Source: G963665925 sp050596425 (lineage in GTDB: Bacteria > Bacillota > Clostridia > Peptostreptococcales > Acidaminobacteraceae). Taken from it: 64,000 bases of DNA. The DNA lies in NCBI RefSeq assembly GCF_050596425.1, contig NZ_CP192292.1, positions 1,736,001 to 1,800,000 of the forward strand. Direction: 5' to 3'. The position numbers and the translations under genes are program-made. Positions within the stretch are counted from its first letter, which is position 1. Every line of letters starts with the position of its first letter. This document shows, one piece after another, positions 47,254 to 56,791 of this stretch. The notes under the pieces are model-generated. The model was given only the letters and a program-made list of their open reading frames with translations. It was not told where the DNA came from and did not search any database.

Positions 47254-48738
47254 ATGAATTATAAATCATGGCTATTGTACTTTGGAGGGTTTGTTTTTTT
47301 CACATTTACAAGATTGAGTAGGATTTTACCAACCATACCTGTAACAATCGTTCTATCATTCATTTTGATTTTAAGATTTTCACGGACGTGTAAGAGTAAA
47401 ACAAGCACGCTCTTGATTTTCTCCGGTTTTTTAGTAAGTATTAACGTTGCTCTTTGGGGAATGTTTGATACATCTAGCTTATTTTTCAATATAATAAGAA
47501 GCAGTTTGCTAGCACTATTGTATTTCATTCCATTTTGGCTAGATAAGAAGCTGTATAAGAAGTTTGGAAATAATAAATTCCGCTCCACTTTTATTTTTCC
47601 TGTGATTACAACAGCAGTTTTCTATTTGATGACAATAGAAGGGCCTTTTGAAGGTGCAGTTCAGCCAGCTAAATTTGGATTTGGAAGTCAAGTTTTCCTA
47701 CAAATCTGGTCTGTGCTAGGTGTGTTTGGATTTGTATTTTTAACGACCTGGATCGTGTCGGTATCAAATTATCTATGGGACTTATGGAAGAAAGAAGATA
47801 CTGAGTCAAAAAAGAAATCCAGAAGGGCATTATTACTTGCTGGAATCGTTATTGCATCAGTTTATATTTTTGGACTTGCAAAAATATCAATGACTCAAGA
47901 TCATTTTGCTGAAACTGTGAGGGTTGCTGCTATAGTTTTTGAAGAAGAAGATGTTGTCCCAATTGCAAGCATTCTGGAAAATGCAGTTGTGTCACCATAC
48001 CAAGAAAGATTGAATGCAATTGAAGAAAAAGTGATAATGGCTTCGAGAAATGGTGCTGAAATAGCTATCACTCAAGAGTTTGCAATTTTAATTAACGAAA
48101 GTAAGCAAAATGACCTCAGAGAAGAACTATCAAGAATTGCAGTAGAGAACGACATCTATCTGTCAATAAATTATGGCTACTATGTTGATGGTGGCAAAGG
48201 TGAGAATAAGCAAGTGTTAATAGACAATAATGGGCAATATATTATTGATTACTCTAAAAAGTACTTATTGGGTATAGGTGATATAGGAGAAACGGCTGTC
48301 TTTAAAAAAGGCCCTGAGGTATTACAATTTGCCGATACGCCTTATGGTAGAATTTCTGTGTCAGTTTGTCGAGAAATGGATATGGCTAAGTATATGATTC
48401 AAGCAGGACAAAATAATGTAGACCTTATGCTGAGTTCTTCATATGAGTTTCCGAATGCTTGGGAGCCAAACTGTACAACAAGAGCTTTTGAAAATGGATT
48501 TTCAGTGGTTAGAGCGGCATATAATGGGTGTTCTCACTCTCAGGATTTTAACGGAAAAATTATAGATACAATGTTGTATGACGATCCTCAAGGGATTATG
48601 TACACAAACCTCCCAACAAGAGGAGTCAAGACATTATATCCTTATATTGGACATTCTATTGGTCGTATTGCACTTGGCACTTTGCTGATTATGTTTGCCT
48701 ATTTAGTGTTTTACAAACTGTATAAGCGTAAAAATTAA
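47254..48738 (+). CDS. Apolipoprotein N-acyltransferase-like membrane nitrilase
   Basis: 494 residues. The first ~220 residues hold about seven hydrophobic helices; residues ~230-460 form a carbon-nitrogen hydrolase domain with the Glu-Lys-Cys triad in AITQEFAIL, YSKKYLLGIGD and RISVSVCREMDM; one more helix closes the protein. Size and order match Lnt, which N-acylates lipoproteins from phospholipid. The recognised Lnt motifs are diverged, so an Lnt-like acyltransferase or amidase of another substrate is possible. Strong AAGGAGGGGG site. Confidence 0.8.
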   Translation: MNYKSWLLYFGGFVFFTFTRLSRILPTIPVTIVLSFILILRFSRTCKSKTSTLLIFSGFLVSINVALWGMFDTSSLFFNIIRSSLLALLYFIPFWLDKKLYKKFGNNKFRSTFIFPVITTAVFYLMTIEGPFEGAVQPAKFGFGSQVFLQIWSVLGVFGFVFLTTWIVSVSNYLWDLWKKEDTESKKKSRRALLLAGIVIASVYIFGLAKISMTQDHFAETVRVAAIVFEEEDVVPIASILENAVVSPYQERLNAIEEKVIMASRNGAEIAITQEFAILINESKQNDLREELSRIAVENDIYLSINYGYYVDGGKGENKQVLIDNNGQYIIDYSKKYLLGIGDIGETAVFKKGPEVLQFADTPYGRISVSVCREMDMAKYMIQAGQNNVDLMLSSSYEFPNAWEPNCTTRAFENGFSVVRAAYNGCSHSQDFNGKIIDTMLYDDPQGIMYTNLPTRGVKTLYPYIGHSIGRIALGTLLIMFAYLVFYKLYKRKN

Positions 48739-48956
48739 AATAATTGTAATGGATACCTTCATCTAATTGGTTAGTACGGATTGATTATAATAACATAGAA
48801 AAATCCCTTGGCGTAATACTATAATCAACTGACCAGTAAAATTTGAGAACAATTAACCAGATAGGTTATACTATCTAGTCCTTTCAGACTTTTAATTTGA
48901 GAAATGTAAATAGGTTTCTCTTTTGAAAGCTAATAGAATTAAAAGAGGAGCATGTT

Positions 48957-50201
48957 ATGAAAGTAAAGAAAAAGTTGATTGCCTTACTGGTATTTGTTCT
49001 AATGTGTCTGATGGCTATTGTAATCCTTGCACCAAAACAATTGGAACCTAATAAAGAGGTGGATTCAGTTGAAGAACTGGAACATTATTTAAACCGTCTT
49101 ACTGAGGATAATTTTCCACCTTCCCTCTCGCTTACTGTAGCCAGTAAAGATGAAATACTGTTTAACAAAAGTTTTGGTCACTTGGATATTGATAAGCAAA
49201 AGAATACACCCAATGATGCAATTTATCCTTGGTGGTCAGTCACTAAGCTCTATACAGCAGTCGGTATCATGAAACTTGTTGAAGATGAGGTGCTTGAATT
49301 AGATGCACCAATAAAAACCTATTTGCCAGAGTTTGACTCATACCTAGAGACTGGTGAACCAGCTGTGGTAACCGTGAGACAATTGCTTCATCATCAAGCA
49401 GGCTTTAGGAGAATGATGCCAGAAGTATTAGAATGGATCCATTTGGCACCGGTCAATAGACCAACGGTTACGGAATTTTTAAATACAAGATTAGTGGGCG
49501 ATTTCCGTGAACATTCTTTTGAGCCTGGAACAGATTCTGAATACACCAATACTGCCTATATTGTTTTGGGGGCTATTATTGAGTCCGTTACTAATAAAAC
49601 CTATGAAAGCTACATCCAAGAAATGGTCTTGCAACCGATGGGGATGCTTGAAACTGGTTTTTCTAGATCTGTAGAAGATGAATCCAAAACGCCAATTGGA
49701 TCAAACGCTGTTATTAGCATTACAACTGGTTTGGTAAAAATATTTGGAAGAGATGACTTCTTCAAAGAGTACGTTCAGTCATATAAAGGGAATCGAATGT
49801 ACTTTAAGTCTCTGTATACAGATTATTCTCCTTCAACCGGTTTAAGTGGAACATCAGAAGATATGGCCAAACTAGGACAATTGGTTCTCAATAGAGGCTT
49901 TATAAATGACCAGCAAATAATAGAAGCTTCTACACTTGATTTAATGCTGGGAGAAACACAATTATCGGATTTGGGGTATGAATATGGAGATCACAAAGAA
50001 GCCTTAACAGGACTTGGTTTTAAGTCATGGCGTATAAACGATCTTGTTGTCTATGGTCATGGAGGCGGTGGTCCTGGATATGGCAGTATTTTAGCCATTA
50101 TACCTGAAAAGCAACTGGTGTTTGCGTTCTTATGTAATGATACGAACATCGATCGAAACCTAATGATAGAAATATTTAACTCGGTATCATGGTATGACTG
50201 A
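48957..50201 (+). CDS. Beta-lactamase-like serine hydrolase (class C/PBP-like)
   Basis: 414 residues. An N-terminal membrane anchor or signal (LIALLVFVLMCLMAIVIL) places it outside the cell. Catalytic SxxK in WWSVTKLYTAVG, the Tyr-x-Asn in YTNTAYIVLG, and HGGGGPGYGS as the third motif. Members include DD-peptidases, esterases and EstB-like enzymes; beta-lactam resistance is not implied. Site AAAGAGGAG. Confidence 0.87.
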   Translation: MKVKKKLIALLVFVLMCLMAIVILAPKQLEPNKEVDSVEELEHYLNRLTEDNFPPSLSLTVASKDEILFNKSFGHLDIDKQKNTPNDAIYPWWSVTKLYTAVGIMKLVEDEVLELDAPIKTYLPEFDSYLETGEPAVVTVRQLLHHQAGFRRMMPEVLEWIHLAPVNRPTVTEFLNTRLVGDFREHSFEPGTDSEYTNTAYIVLGAIIESVTNKTYESYIQEMVLQPMGMLETGFSRSVEDESKTPIGSNAVISITTGLVKIFGRDDFFKEYVQSYKGNRMYFKSLYTDYSPSTGLSGTSEDMAKLGQLVLNRGFINDQQIIEASTLDLMLGETQLSDLGYEYGDHKEALTGLGFKSWRINDLVVYGHGGGGPGYGSILAIIPEKQLVFAFLCNDTNIDRNLMIEIFNSVSWYD

Positions 50202-50240
50202 TGAAATCTAATGAGATTCAATGAGAAAATGGGGGGCTTT

Positions 50241-51392
50241 ATGGAAAATGAAAATAGATATTATCACTCAATTGGAAATTTAAGAGCAGTAGTAATTGTA
50301 ATGGTTGTGCTACATCATGCACTGCTAGCCTATACAACCTTGTTCAGCTTTGAAGATAGCTACTTAATAGCAAATGTCATTCCGCTTTCCAACTTGTTTA
50401 ACCCTGTTTTAAATTCGACGAAAACAAAGTTGTTTGATTTAATTATAGGACTCAATGATGTCTATTTCATGTCACTGTTGTTCTTTATATCAGGTCTGTT
50501 CTTTTGGAATACGATTCAGAGTAAAGGCGCTCGGAATTATTTGATTTCAAGAGTGAAGAAACTGGGTGTTCCATTTGTTCTGGGGGTCTTATTACTCGTA
50601 CCACTTGCGTATTATCCAGCCGTTCTTCAAAGAGCTCATATTCGGGACATACAAGTTTTGGATTATGGAAAGTACTGGATTCAATTGGCAAACTTTAAGT
50701 TTCTCTCTGGTCCCTTTTGGTTTGTGGGAATGCTGTTGCTCTTTACAATTTTAAGCACTGTCATATATTTTTTTAAGCCATCTTTACAGGTGTCCCTAAG
50801 AGACCGACACAAGAAAGTTTTTGAAAATGAATGGGTATTTACTTCTCTTTTGATTCTAGCATCTGCTGTGGCCTATATACCAATGCTAAGCAAATACTCC
50901 CCTTATGAATGGATTGGAATAGGTGCTTTGTCTTTTCAAGCAGTACGGATATTTCATTATGGAATTTATTTTCTTGCTGGTTTATTGACAGGGGCTTATG
51001 GAATAAACAAATCTTTTCTAATGAAAAACCATGAGAAGTCTTGGCGGTGGTTGATCTGGATTGTATTTGGAGTGATTGTGTTTTTTACAGTGAGTTTTGA
51101 AAACCCATTTCATTTCATTTTGTCATGTGCTTCTTTTTCCCTAGGTCTTTTAAACCTGTTTTGTCGGTTTTTCAATCAACAAAATGCACTGATGACTCTG
51201 CTAAACAAGAACGGATATGGTATATATATACTGCACTACCCCGTGTCCTCTTGGATACAATGGGCGATGGTTTCATGGCAGATGAGTCCTTTATTTAAAG
51301 GCATGATTACGTTTGCTTTTAGTTTGGCGATCAGTTGCGCTTTGACTTCGCTCATTATGAGGAGCGCTAAAGTGAGAAAGATACTTGGATAA
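50241..51392 (+). CDS. Acyltransferase-3-family membrane protein
   Basis: 383 residues from ATG 50241 with a G-rich site (GGGGGG). Ten or so hydrophobic segments; motif 1 is LRAVVIVMVVLHHALLAY, and the Arg-containing second motif lies in SRVKKLGVPFVLGVLL. These proteins transfer acyl groups to surface sugars or other envelope molecules. Position next to a secreted serine hydrolase and an Lnt-like protein suggests an envelope-modification cluster. Confidence 0.87.
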   Translation: MENENRYYHSIGNLRAVVIVMVVLHHALLAYTTLFSFEDSYLIANVIPLSNLFNPVLNSTKTKLFDLIIGLNDVYFMSLLFFISGLFFWNTIQSKGARNYLISRVKKLGVPFVLGVLLLVPLAYYPAVLQRAHIRDIQVLDYGKYWIQLANFKFLSGPFWFVGMLLLFTILSTVIYFFKPSLQVSLRDRHKKVFENEWVFTSLLILASAVAYIPMLSKYSPYEWIGIGALSFQAVRIFHYGIYFLAGLLTGAYGINKSFLMKNHEKSWRWLIWIVFGVIVFFTVSFENPFHFILSCASFSLGLLNLFCRFFNQQNALMTLLNKNGYGIYILHYPVSSWIQWAMVSWQMSPLFKGMITFAFSLAISCALTSLIMRSAKVRKILG

Positions 51393-51494
51393 GGTGTGAG
51401 CATTGTAAAAAGGGGGGCTTAGCTTTAGGAAGATAGGATATATAAATAACGGATTTTGCATGCATACTATAAAGGTAAAATGAAAGAAGGATAT

Positions 51495-52319
51495 ATGAAT
51501 AGTATTAAAAAAATAATTTATGAACATCGTGTATGGATATTTTTCATACAAACAATCGTGATCGGATGGGGCAGTTGGTTCTTTTGGGGTGAGTTTATAA
51601 TAGCAGCCCCTTTAATAGCTGCAATTACTACATCTTTTGCAACCGAGGGAGTCCTTGGAGTGAAAAGGATTATTGTGAGATATGTGAGGAACTTTAGCCT
51701 AATTTGGTGTTTAGTAGCTATTTTGCTGCCTTTTATATTAGCATTTGTTTCAGTTGGTGTATATGGACTCATTGGTGGGACCATTCCTGAATTGTTCTTA
51801 TTAAGAAATAATCCTTTGGTGGTTTTAAAAATCGCTGCGTATTTCATGATACCATGGGCATCTTCTGCATTTCTTGAAGAAGTTGGCTTTAGAGGATATG
51901 TCTTGTCAGAACTTCAAGAAAAATATAGCCCTCTTATCTCGACTGTGATTCTAGGCATATTTTTTGGTGCCTGGTTATTGCCAGAGTTTCTTAATCCAGA
52001 ATCAGCCCAGTATGCTATGGGGGGCTTAAGTTACTATCCATGGTTTATTTTAATTGAGCTTTCGTTTTCGGTATTTATGACGTGGATATATAATAAGACT
52101 AATGGAAATGCACTCATAAGTGGCTATGTATTTCATGGTGCAATGAATGTATCAACATTAGTTGTTTTAACAAATGTTAGGCAATTAGGTACAGGGTTTC
52201 CTGTGTTTGACACAAAACTATTTATCTTATCAAGTGTTGTTACAGCAATTTTTGCAATGATTTTGATTATTAAGACTAAGGGAAGACTCGGATATAACTT
52301 TGAGAAAATGAGTCATTAG
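51495..52319 (+). CDS. CPBP-family intramembrane protease-like protein
   Basis: 274 residues from ATG 51495 (AGAAGGA upstream). Seven or eight hydrophobic segments. Motif 1 is AFLEEVGFRGYVLSELQEK (EExxxR). The second motif reads FFGAWLLPEF without the usual His, and the third is SGYVFHGAMN. The missing His casts doubt on full activity. Second CPBP protein in the window. Confidence 0.8.
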   Translation: MNSIKKIIYEHRVWIFFIQTIVIGWGSWFFWGEFIIAAPLIAAITTSFATEGVLGVKRIIVRYVRNFSLIWCLVAILLPFILAFVSVGVYGLIGGTIPELFLLRNNPLVVLKIAAYFMIPWASSAFLEEVGFRGYVLSELQEKYSPLISTVILGIFFGAWLLPEFLNPESAQYAMGGLSYYPWFILIELSFSVFMTWIYNKTNGNALISGYVFHGAMNVSTLVVLTNVRQLGTGFPVFDTKLFILSSVVTAIFAMILIIKTKGRLGYNFEKMSH

Positions 52320-52451
52320 CAATGGGAATTCAATTTTCTTTTCACATGAAAATAGATTAAAATAGTGAAATCTTATTCATATTGAAGGATAATATAGATA
52401 TCTGGAATGATAGATGGATATGTATACCGATATGAAGATGTGGTATGAAGA

Positions 52452-52480
52452 TTGACTAATTACCAATATTATGATATAAT
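52452..52480 (+). promoter_or_regulatory. Strong sigma-A-type promoter with a long leader
   Basis: TTGACT (52452-52457) and TATAAT (52475-52480) with a 17-bp spacer. The next ATG is at 52761, leaving a ~275-nt leader. It contains AGGTGGTACGG near 52550 and a T7 run at 52714-52720, but no fold I can name. Outside this, the gap 52320-52760 has no gene. Confidence 0.65.
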
Positions 52481-52760
52481 ATACGAGTAAATATATGTAG
52501 ATAGTTTGAAAGGTGGAATGCTATCCGACGTCTTAAGTTCATAATTCACTTAGGTGGTACGGAAACGATTTATTATGAAGCAGAATTTTATAGTCAATAA
52601 GAACCGGTGGTTATCTATTAGTGGTATGTTTATCATGCAAATCTAGTGGGTTTTAACTGGTAGTTTTATAGTGGCTAAAAATTCTGTATTCGTTGTCGTT
52701 TGGCGTGCTTTTTTTGATGCTTAAAAAGTACTGGCATCATATACCGAGGAGATGTGAATT

Positions 52761-53663
52761 ATGAAACATCTGAATATGAATACAGATGAAATAGAAACAA
52801 TATTTACTGAAATTGGCCTTTCAAGTTCAAATGGCCTTCACTACAAAGAAAGACTAAAAAAACATAGACAAATATTTGACTTTATAAGTCACATTGAGAA
52901 AGCTGTTAAAAGGCTGTCTACAAAAAGAACCCTTGTATTACTTGACTGTGCTTGTGGTAGGAGTTATCTATCGTTTGTTGCGAACCACTACTTAACAAAT
53001 GTAATGGGGCGAGATGTTCGCTTCATTGGTATTGACTATAATGAACATGTGATCGAGCAGTCAAGGCAGGCGGCTAAAAAACTTGGCTTTAATAATATGA
53101 CCTTCATCTGTGAAGACATTTTTAAAGTCAATTTAGACACAAAACCTGATATTGTTTATAGTCTTCATGCTTGTAATATGGCAACAGATATGACAATAGC
53201 AAAAGGCCTTGTAGAGCAGGCAAACTATATTATGACAGTGTCCTGCTGCCAACATCATGTTCGGAGCCATATGAAAAAGCATCCATTGGGTGCTATAACC
53301 CGACATGGTGTATACAAAGAAAGAGTTGCTGATATGCTCTCCGATTCTATGAGAGCCCTTGTGCTTGAAATGTATGGTTATCAGTCTAGAATATTTGATT
53401 ATGTTCCTGAGAATGCTACACCCAAAAATGTTATGGTTCGAGCTCAGAAAGGGCAAAAAATTGATCGTAAAGTTGCACTTGCAGAAAGTCAATATAAAGA
53501 TTTAAAAGAGTTATTCAACATTGAACCCAAGTTGCTTGAATATATAGACCATGCAAACGCATGCAAGAAAGAGGTTGTTCACGAAGTGAATAAGTCTGAT
53601 GTCATTATGTTTAAAGGAAATACAGAAAAAAGGGAGAACCAATATGTTCAATCAGCTCAATAA
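52761..53663 (+). CDS. Class I SAM-dependent methyltransferase (Methyltransf_32-like)
   Basis: 300 residues. SAM motif I is LVLLDCACGRSYLSFVANHYL, followed by FIGIDYNEHVIEQSRQAA; LHACNMATDMTIA and the TVSCCQHHVRSH block match the Methyltransf_32 group of putative RNA or protein methylases. GAGGAGATG-type site. The 3' end overlaps the next methyltransferase gene by 20 bp. Confidence 0.83.
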   Translation: MKHLNMNTDEIETIFTEIGLSSSNGLHYKERLKKHRQIFDFISHIEKAVKRLSTKRTLVLLDCACGRSYLSFVANHYLTNVMGRDVRFIGIDYNEHVIEQSRQAAKKLGFNNMTFICEDIFKVNLDTKPDIVYSLHACNMATDMTIAKGLVEQANYIMTVSCCQHHVRSHMKKHPLGAITRHGVYKERVADMLSDSMRALVLEMYGYQSRIFDYVPENATPKNVMVRAQKGQKIDRKVALAESQYKDLKELFNIEPKLLEYIDHANACKKEVVHEVNKSDVIMFKGNTEKRENQYVQSAQ

Positions 53664-54480
53664 AATCATCGAAAAACCAAAAACATTTGAATTTTATACC
53701 ATTGAAAAACTATGGAATGGTGAACATGTGTCGAAGCAGATGTTAAAATATCATCTAGGTGATGGTGATGCTGCTTCTAGAAATCAAGGATTTATTGATG
53801 CTTCAGCCGAGTTTATTAAAGAGCGCTTTGAATTGAATAGCGATAAAGCGGTCATAGACTTTGGCTGTGGCCCAGGTCTTTATACAAAGCGTTTTGCAAA
53901 AACAGGCGCAAATGTCACTGGTATAGACTTATCAATAAACTCTATTAAGCATGCCCTCCAAGAGGCTGAAAGAGAAAACTTGAATATTAACTATATAAAT
54001 ATGAACTATCTGGATTATGAAGGACAGGGGAATTTTGACTTAGCCACTTTGATTTTCTGTGACTACTGTGTTCTAAGTCCATCACAAAGAAGTAAACTCC
54101 TGTCTATAATGAGACAAAGTTTAAAAGACGGTGGGGAAATTTTAGTAGACGTGGCCACGGATAAGATGTATGAAAAAAGAACAGAATCCTATGCTTATAA
54201 TTTTGTAAAAGAAGATGGATTTTGGTTCAAGGAAGCTTATCATGAATTCAAAACGTGTTTTAACTATGATGCTCAGAGGGTCAGCCTTGATAAGTATGTC
54301 ATTATTAAAGAGGATGAAACGTTAGACGTTTATAATTGGCTGAAGTATTTTACCCTTGATGAAATTAAGCGTGAGTTCCATGAAGCTGGATTAGAAATTT
54401 TGGAATACTACAGTGATGTGTCTGGAAAAAGCTATGAGGAAAAATCGGAAATAATGGCCTTGATCGCAAAGAAAATATGA
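53644..54480 (+). CDS. Class I SAM-dependent methyltransferase
   Basis: 278 residues from ATG 53644, with AGGGAG inside the end of the preceding gene. Motif I is VIDFGCGPGLYTKRFAKTGA and GIDLSINSIKHALQEA, then LIFCDYCVLSPSQRSKLL. Small-molecule methyltransferase-like; substrate unknown. Overlap with the previous methyltransferase suggests they act in the same pathway. Confidence 0.87.
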   Translation: MFNQLNKIIEKPKTFEFYTIEKLWNGEHVSKQMLKYHLGDGDAASRNQGFIDASAEFIKERFELNSDKAVIDFGCGPGLYTKRFAKTGANVTGIDLSINSIKHALQEAERENLNINYINMNYLDYEGQGNFDLATLIFCDYCVLSPSQRSKLLSIMRQSLKDGGEILVDVATDKMYEKRTESYAYNFVKEDGFWFKEAYHEFKTCFNYDAQRVSLDKYVIIKEDETLDVYNWLKYFTLDEIKREFHEAGLEILEYYSDVSGKSYEEKSEIMALIAKKI

Positions 54481-54485
54481 AATTA

Positions 54486-54522
54486 AAAGGAAAGTTGACA
54501 AAAATAGTCAACTTTCCTTTTT
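54486..54522 (+). terminator. Rho-independent terminator after the methyltransferase pair
   Basis: aaaggaaagttgac pairs with gtcaactttccttt around a 7-nt A-rich loop; T6 run follows. Confidence 0.85.
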
Positions 54523-54636
54523 TATGACCAATTTTAGAGTTAAATCTCCTCCAAAATTAACTGAATGGCACTTTACAAGCCAATGGGCTTGATATAAACT
54601 TGATACTGTTATTGGGATGCTTCGCGAGGTGGCAAA

Positions 54637-55914
54637 ATGGATGCAGTATTATATGTGGGAGAATTAAATCTTGTCTCGCCGGAGATTATAATGAAACTTG
54701 AAAGGTATGGGCTCGAACTGGTGCAGTTTAAAACAGTGGATGAGTTGATACCTTATTTGAATGATATAAACACGAAAATGGTCATGGTCAGGGTAAATTT
54801 AGAAGATGACCACAAGGCGCTTCGCGAACAGGTCAAGTTGCTTAATAATAGATGTAGAGGTTGTGTGCCTATTGTACTTGTTACGATTCAAGATAGCCTT
54901 AAACTCAGACAGATATACCTTGATTTGAGTTATGTCCACTTCTTGCAGTTTAATGAGGAAAGAAGTATTCTTAGAAAAAATTTCGAAAGCATGCTCACTG
55001 AAATCGATAATAGGGAGCAGATGCGTCAGTTGAAGTTTGCAGTCATTGATGATGATAAACTGCAGCTGCTTGCCCTACAAAAGCTGTTTCAAAAGCATGG
55101 TATTATCAATGTGAGTTTTTACAGTCACCCTGATGAATTTGATGCAGAAAATGATAAGTTTGACTTATACTTAGTGGATTTAGTTATGCCTGGTAAGACA
55201 GGCGAAGAAGTCATATTTGAAATAAGAAAAAAGTGTACTGAAGCGGTTATTTTAGCAGTTTCTTCTCTGGAAAATACTGAGATAATTGCTCAAGTGTTGA
55301 GTCTTGGAGCAGATGACTTCATTGTAAAGCCTTATAATGAAACGATATTTATGGCAAAAATACTAAGTTATTCAAGACTGCGATTTTTACTAAAAGAAAA
55401 TAAAAGAAAAACAGAGGAGCTTAGGGAAATCTCTCTAAGGGATCCTATGACAAACTTATATAATCACAGACAAATTGAGTTAACGCTTTCAGAACTTTCA
55501 GAGGTCTATATGACCGAAGGAACTGTACATTCTGTTCTTATGTTGGACATTGATTACTTTAAGAAAATCAATGACACCCATGGACACAAGGTTGGTGATG
55601 AGATTCTTATTAGCATATCCAACATGCTAAGAGATATGATAGATGGCCGAGGCATCATTGGACGATATGGTGGTGAAGAGTTTATTGTCATTTTACCAGG
55701 TGTGGTCGAAGCAGAAGCTTTTTTCTTAAGTGAGAAAATTAGAAGATCAATTGAAAATATGGTTTTTGTTGATCGTATAAAAGTAACTGTGAGCATAGGT
55801 ATTGCAGAAGCAGGACAACATGACCGCGGTATTGTAGAGCGGGCCGATCAAATGCTCTACCATGCAAAAAAAGCAGGACGTAACAGGGTGTCGTGCTATT
55901 CAAGAACATCATAA
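54637..55914 (+). CDS. Diguanylate cyclase with two receiver-like domains (REC-REC-GGDEF)
   Basis: 425 residues. First receiver (1-125) is degenerate, with no clear phosphoacceptor. Second (about 130-250) has FAVIDDDKLQL, Asp in YLVDLVMPG, Ser in LAVSSLE and Lys in FIVKPYN. The GGDEF domain has DPMTNLYNHRQIE, MLDIDYFKKINDTHGH and the active-site loop GRYGGEEFIVILPG, so it should make c-di-GMP. No I-site-type RxxD was obvious upstream of the loop. No kinase gene is adjacent. Confidence 0.92.
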   Translation: MDAVLYVGELNLVSPEIIMKLERYGLELVQFKTVDELIPYLNDINTKMVMVRVNLEDDHKALREQVKLLNNRCRGCVPIVLVTIQDSLKLRQIYLDLSYVHFLQFNEERSILRKNFESMLTEIDNREQMRQLKFAVIDDDKLQLLALQKLFQKHGIINVSFYSHPDEFDAENDKFDLYLVDLVMPGKTGEEVIFEIRKKCTEAVILAVSSLENTEIIAQVLSLGADDFIVKPYNETIFMAKILSYSRLRFLLKENKRKTEELREISLRDPMTNLYNHRQIELTLSELSEVYMTEGTVHSVLMLDIDYFKKINDTHGHKVGDEILISISNMLRDMIDGRGIIGRYGGEEFIVILPGVVEAEAFFLSEKIRRSIENMVFVDRIKVTVSIGIAEAGQHDRGIVERADQMLYHAKKAGRNRVSCYSRTS

Positions 55915-55962
55915 AGAGGTCTCCGCTATCATGGATAGGGAGATCTTTTTATGATGTTCTTG
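55901..55962 (+). terminator. Long terminator hairpin overlapping the stop codon
   Basis: caagaacatcataaagaggt onward (55901-55930) pairs imperfectly with 55934-55962 around a 3-nt loop, with TTTTT inside the right arm. The left arm includes the last codons and stop of the cyclase gene. Confidence 0.7.
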
Positions 55963-56334
55963 AATTGATGTGAAATTGGTGTTTTTATGGTTCTTATTGA
56001 TGTCATCTATATAAAAATACACACTATTAATAGATTTTATAAACAAATTTCCTTCAAAATTAGAGTGACTCTTGTTAATAATATCTAATTGTTAAGAATG
56101 TACAACATATGTGAGTATGGGTCATTATTTTACAATCCGCATAGGACCTGTATTTAGGGGTGTTTTAATACGTAGAATTTTCAGAAAAGACATACGATTG
56201 AAGTCAATATAAGATAAGGGTTTGTATACTAATTACAAAGAAAACGTTTTCATGTCAAGGTTTTCTTCTGGAATATTGACGATTCCTTGGGGAAGGGCTA
56301 AAATGGTTATGAATTCAATAAGGAAAGCAACCGA

Positions 56335-56580
56335 GTGATCGGGGGAGAGAATTTCCGATTTGAATTCACTGTATTATCCACGCACCCCCTGCAGTGGGAT
56401 TATACATTAAGTTTTTCTCTAGTAGAGAAAATCGAAAGAATTTTGGCTTTGCAGACGGCTAAAATTCTACGGAATCAGATGATCACCCCTGCCGATACAT
56501 CTGAAAATAGTCTGCATGCCCTTCAACAAATCATCCTGCTGATTTTGTTGTCATTGAATGATATTAAGGAAACCCCTTAA
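56335..56580 (+). CDS. Possible small protein of unknown function
   Basis: 81 residues with a GTG start overlapping the stop (TGA) of a preceding 11-codon frame (starts ATG 56303, good GGGGAAGGG site, reads VMNSIRKATE after Met). This stop-start overlap suggests translational coupling or a frame error. The sequence has an amphipathic helix (KIERILALQTAKILRNQ) and a Leu/Ile-rich C-terminus. Terminator 15 bp on. The 388 bp before it (55915-56302) show AT-rich sequence with an AAAACGTTTTC palindrome at 56241 and no gene. Confidence 0.45.
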   Translation: MIGGENFRFEFTVLSTHPLQWDYTLSFSLVEKIERILALQTAKILRNQMITPADTSENSLHALQQIILLILLSLNDIKETP

Positions 56581-56594
56581 TATTGAACGAGAAT

Positions 56595-56619
56595 GACCGG
56601 AGCTTGCTCCGGTCTTTTT
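56595..56619 (+). terminator. Rho-independent terminator
   Basis: gaccggagc / gctccggtc with a 2-nt loop and five to six Ts. Confidence 0.88.
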
Positions 56620-56640
56620 GCGCGAAATGTAAAGCATTGC

Positions 56641-56706
56641 AAGTGAAAAAGCAAACCCCCGAAGAAAAGAATTCATTCGTTTCTTCGGGGGTTTGCTTTT
56701 TCACTT
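56641..56706. terminator. Perfect 27-bp inverted repeat, probable bidirectional terminator
   Basis: Arms 56641-56667 and 56680-56706 are exactly complementary (core gcaaacccccgaagaaa) with a 12-nt loop. A-rich on one side and T-rich on the other in both orientations. Confidence 0.8.
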
Positions 56707-56791
56707 ATATGGCGCGCGTCGCGACTTAAGCAATCAAAGATTGCTAAGTGCAGAGTAAACAAAAGCAATCAAAGATAAGTAAAAAACATAG

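Noticed and set aside
48957..50201. Beta-lactam resistance gene
   Set aside because: SxxK and Y-x-N are common to many esterases and DD-peptidases; nothing specific to beta-lactamase was seen.
52540..52580. Second T-box
   Set aside because: AGGTGGTACGG resembles the T-box core, but it lies only ~60 nt after the promoter, with no Stem I, specifier loop or following terminator.
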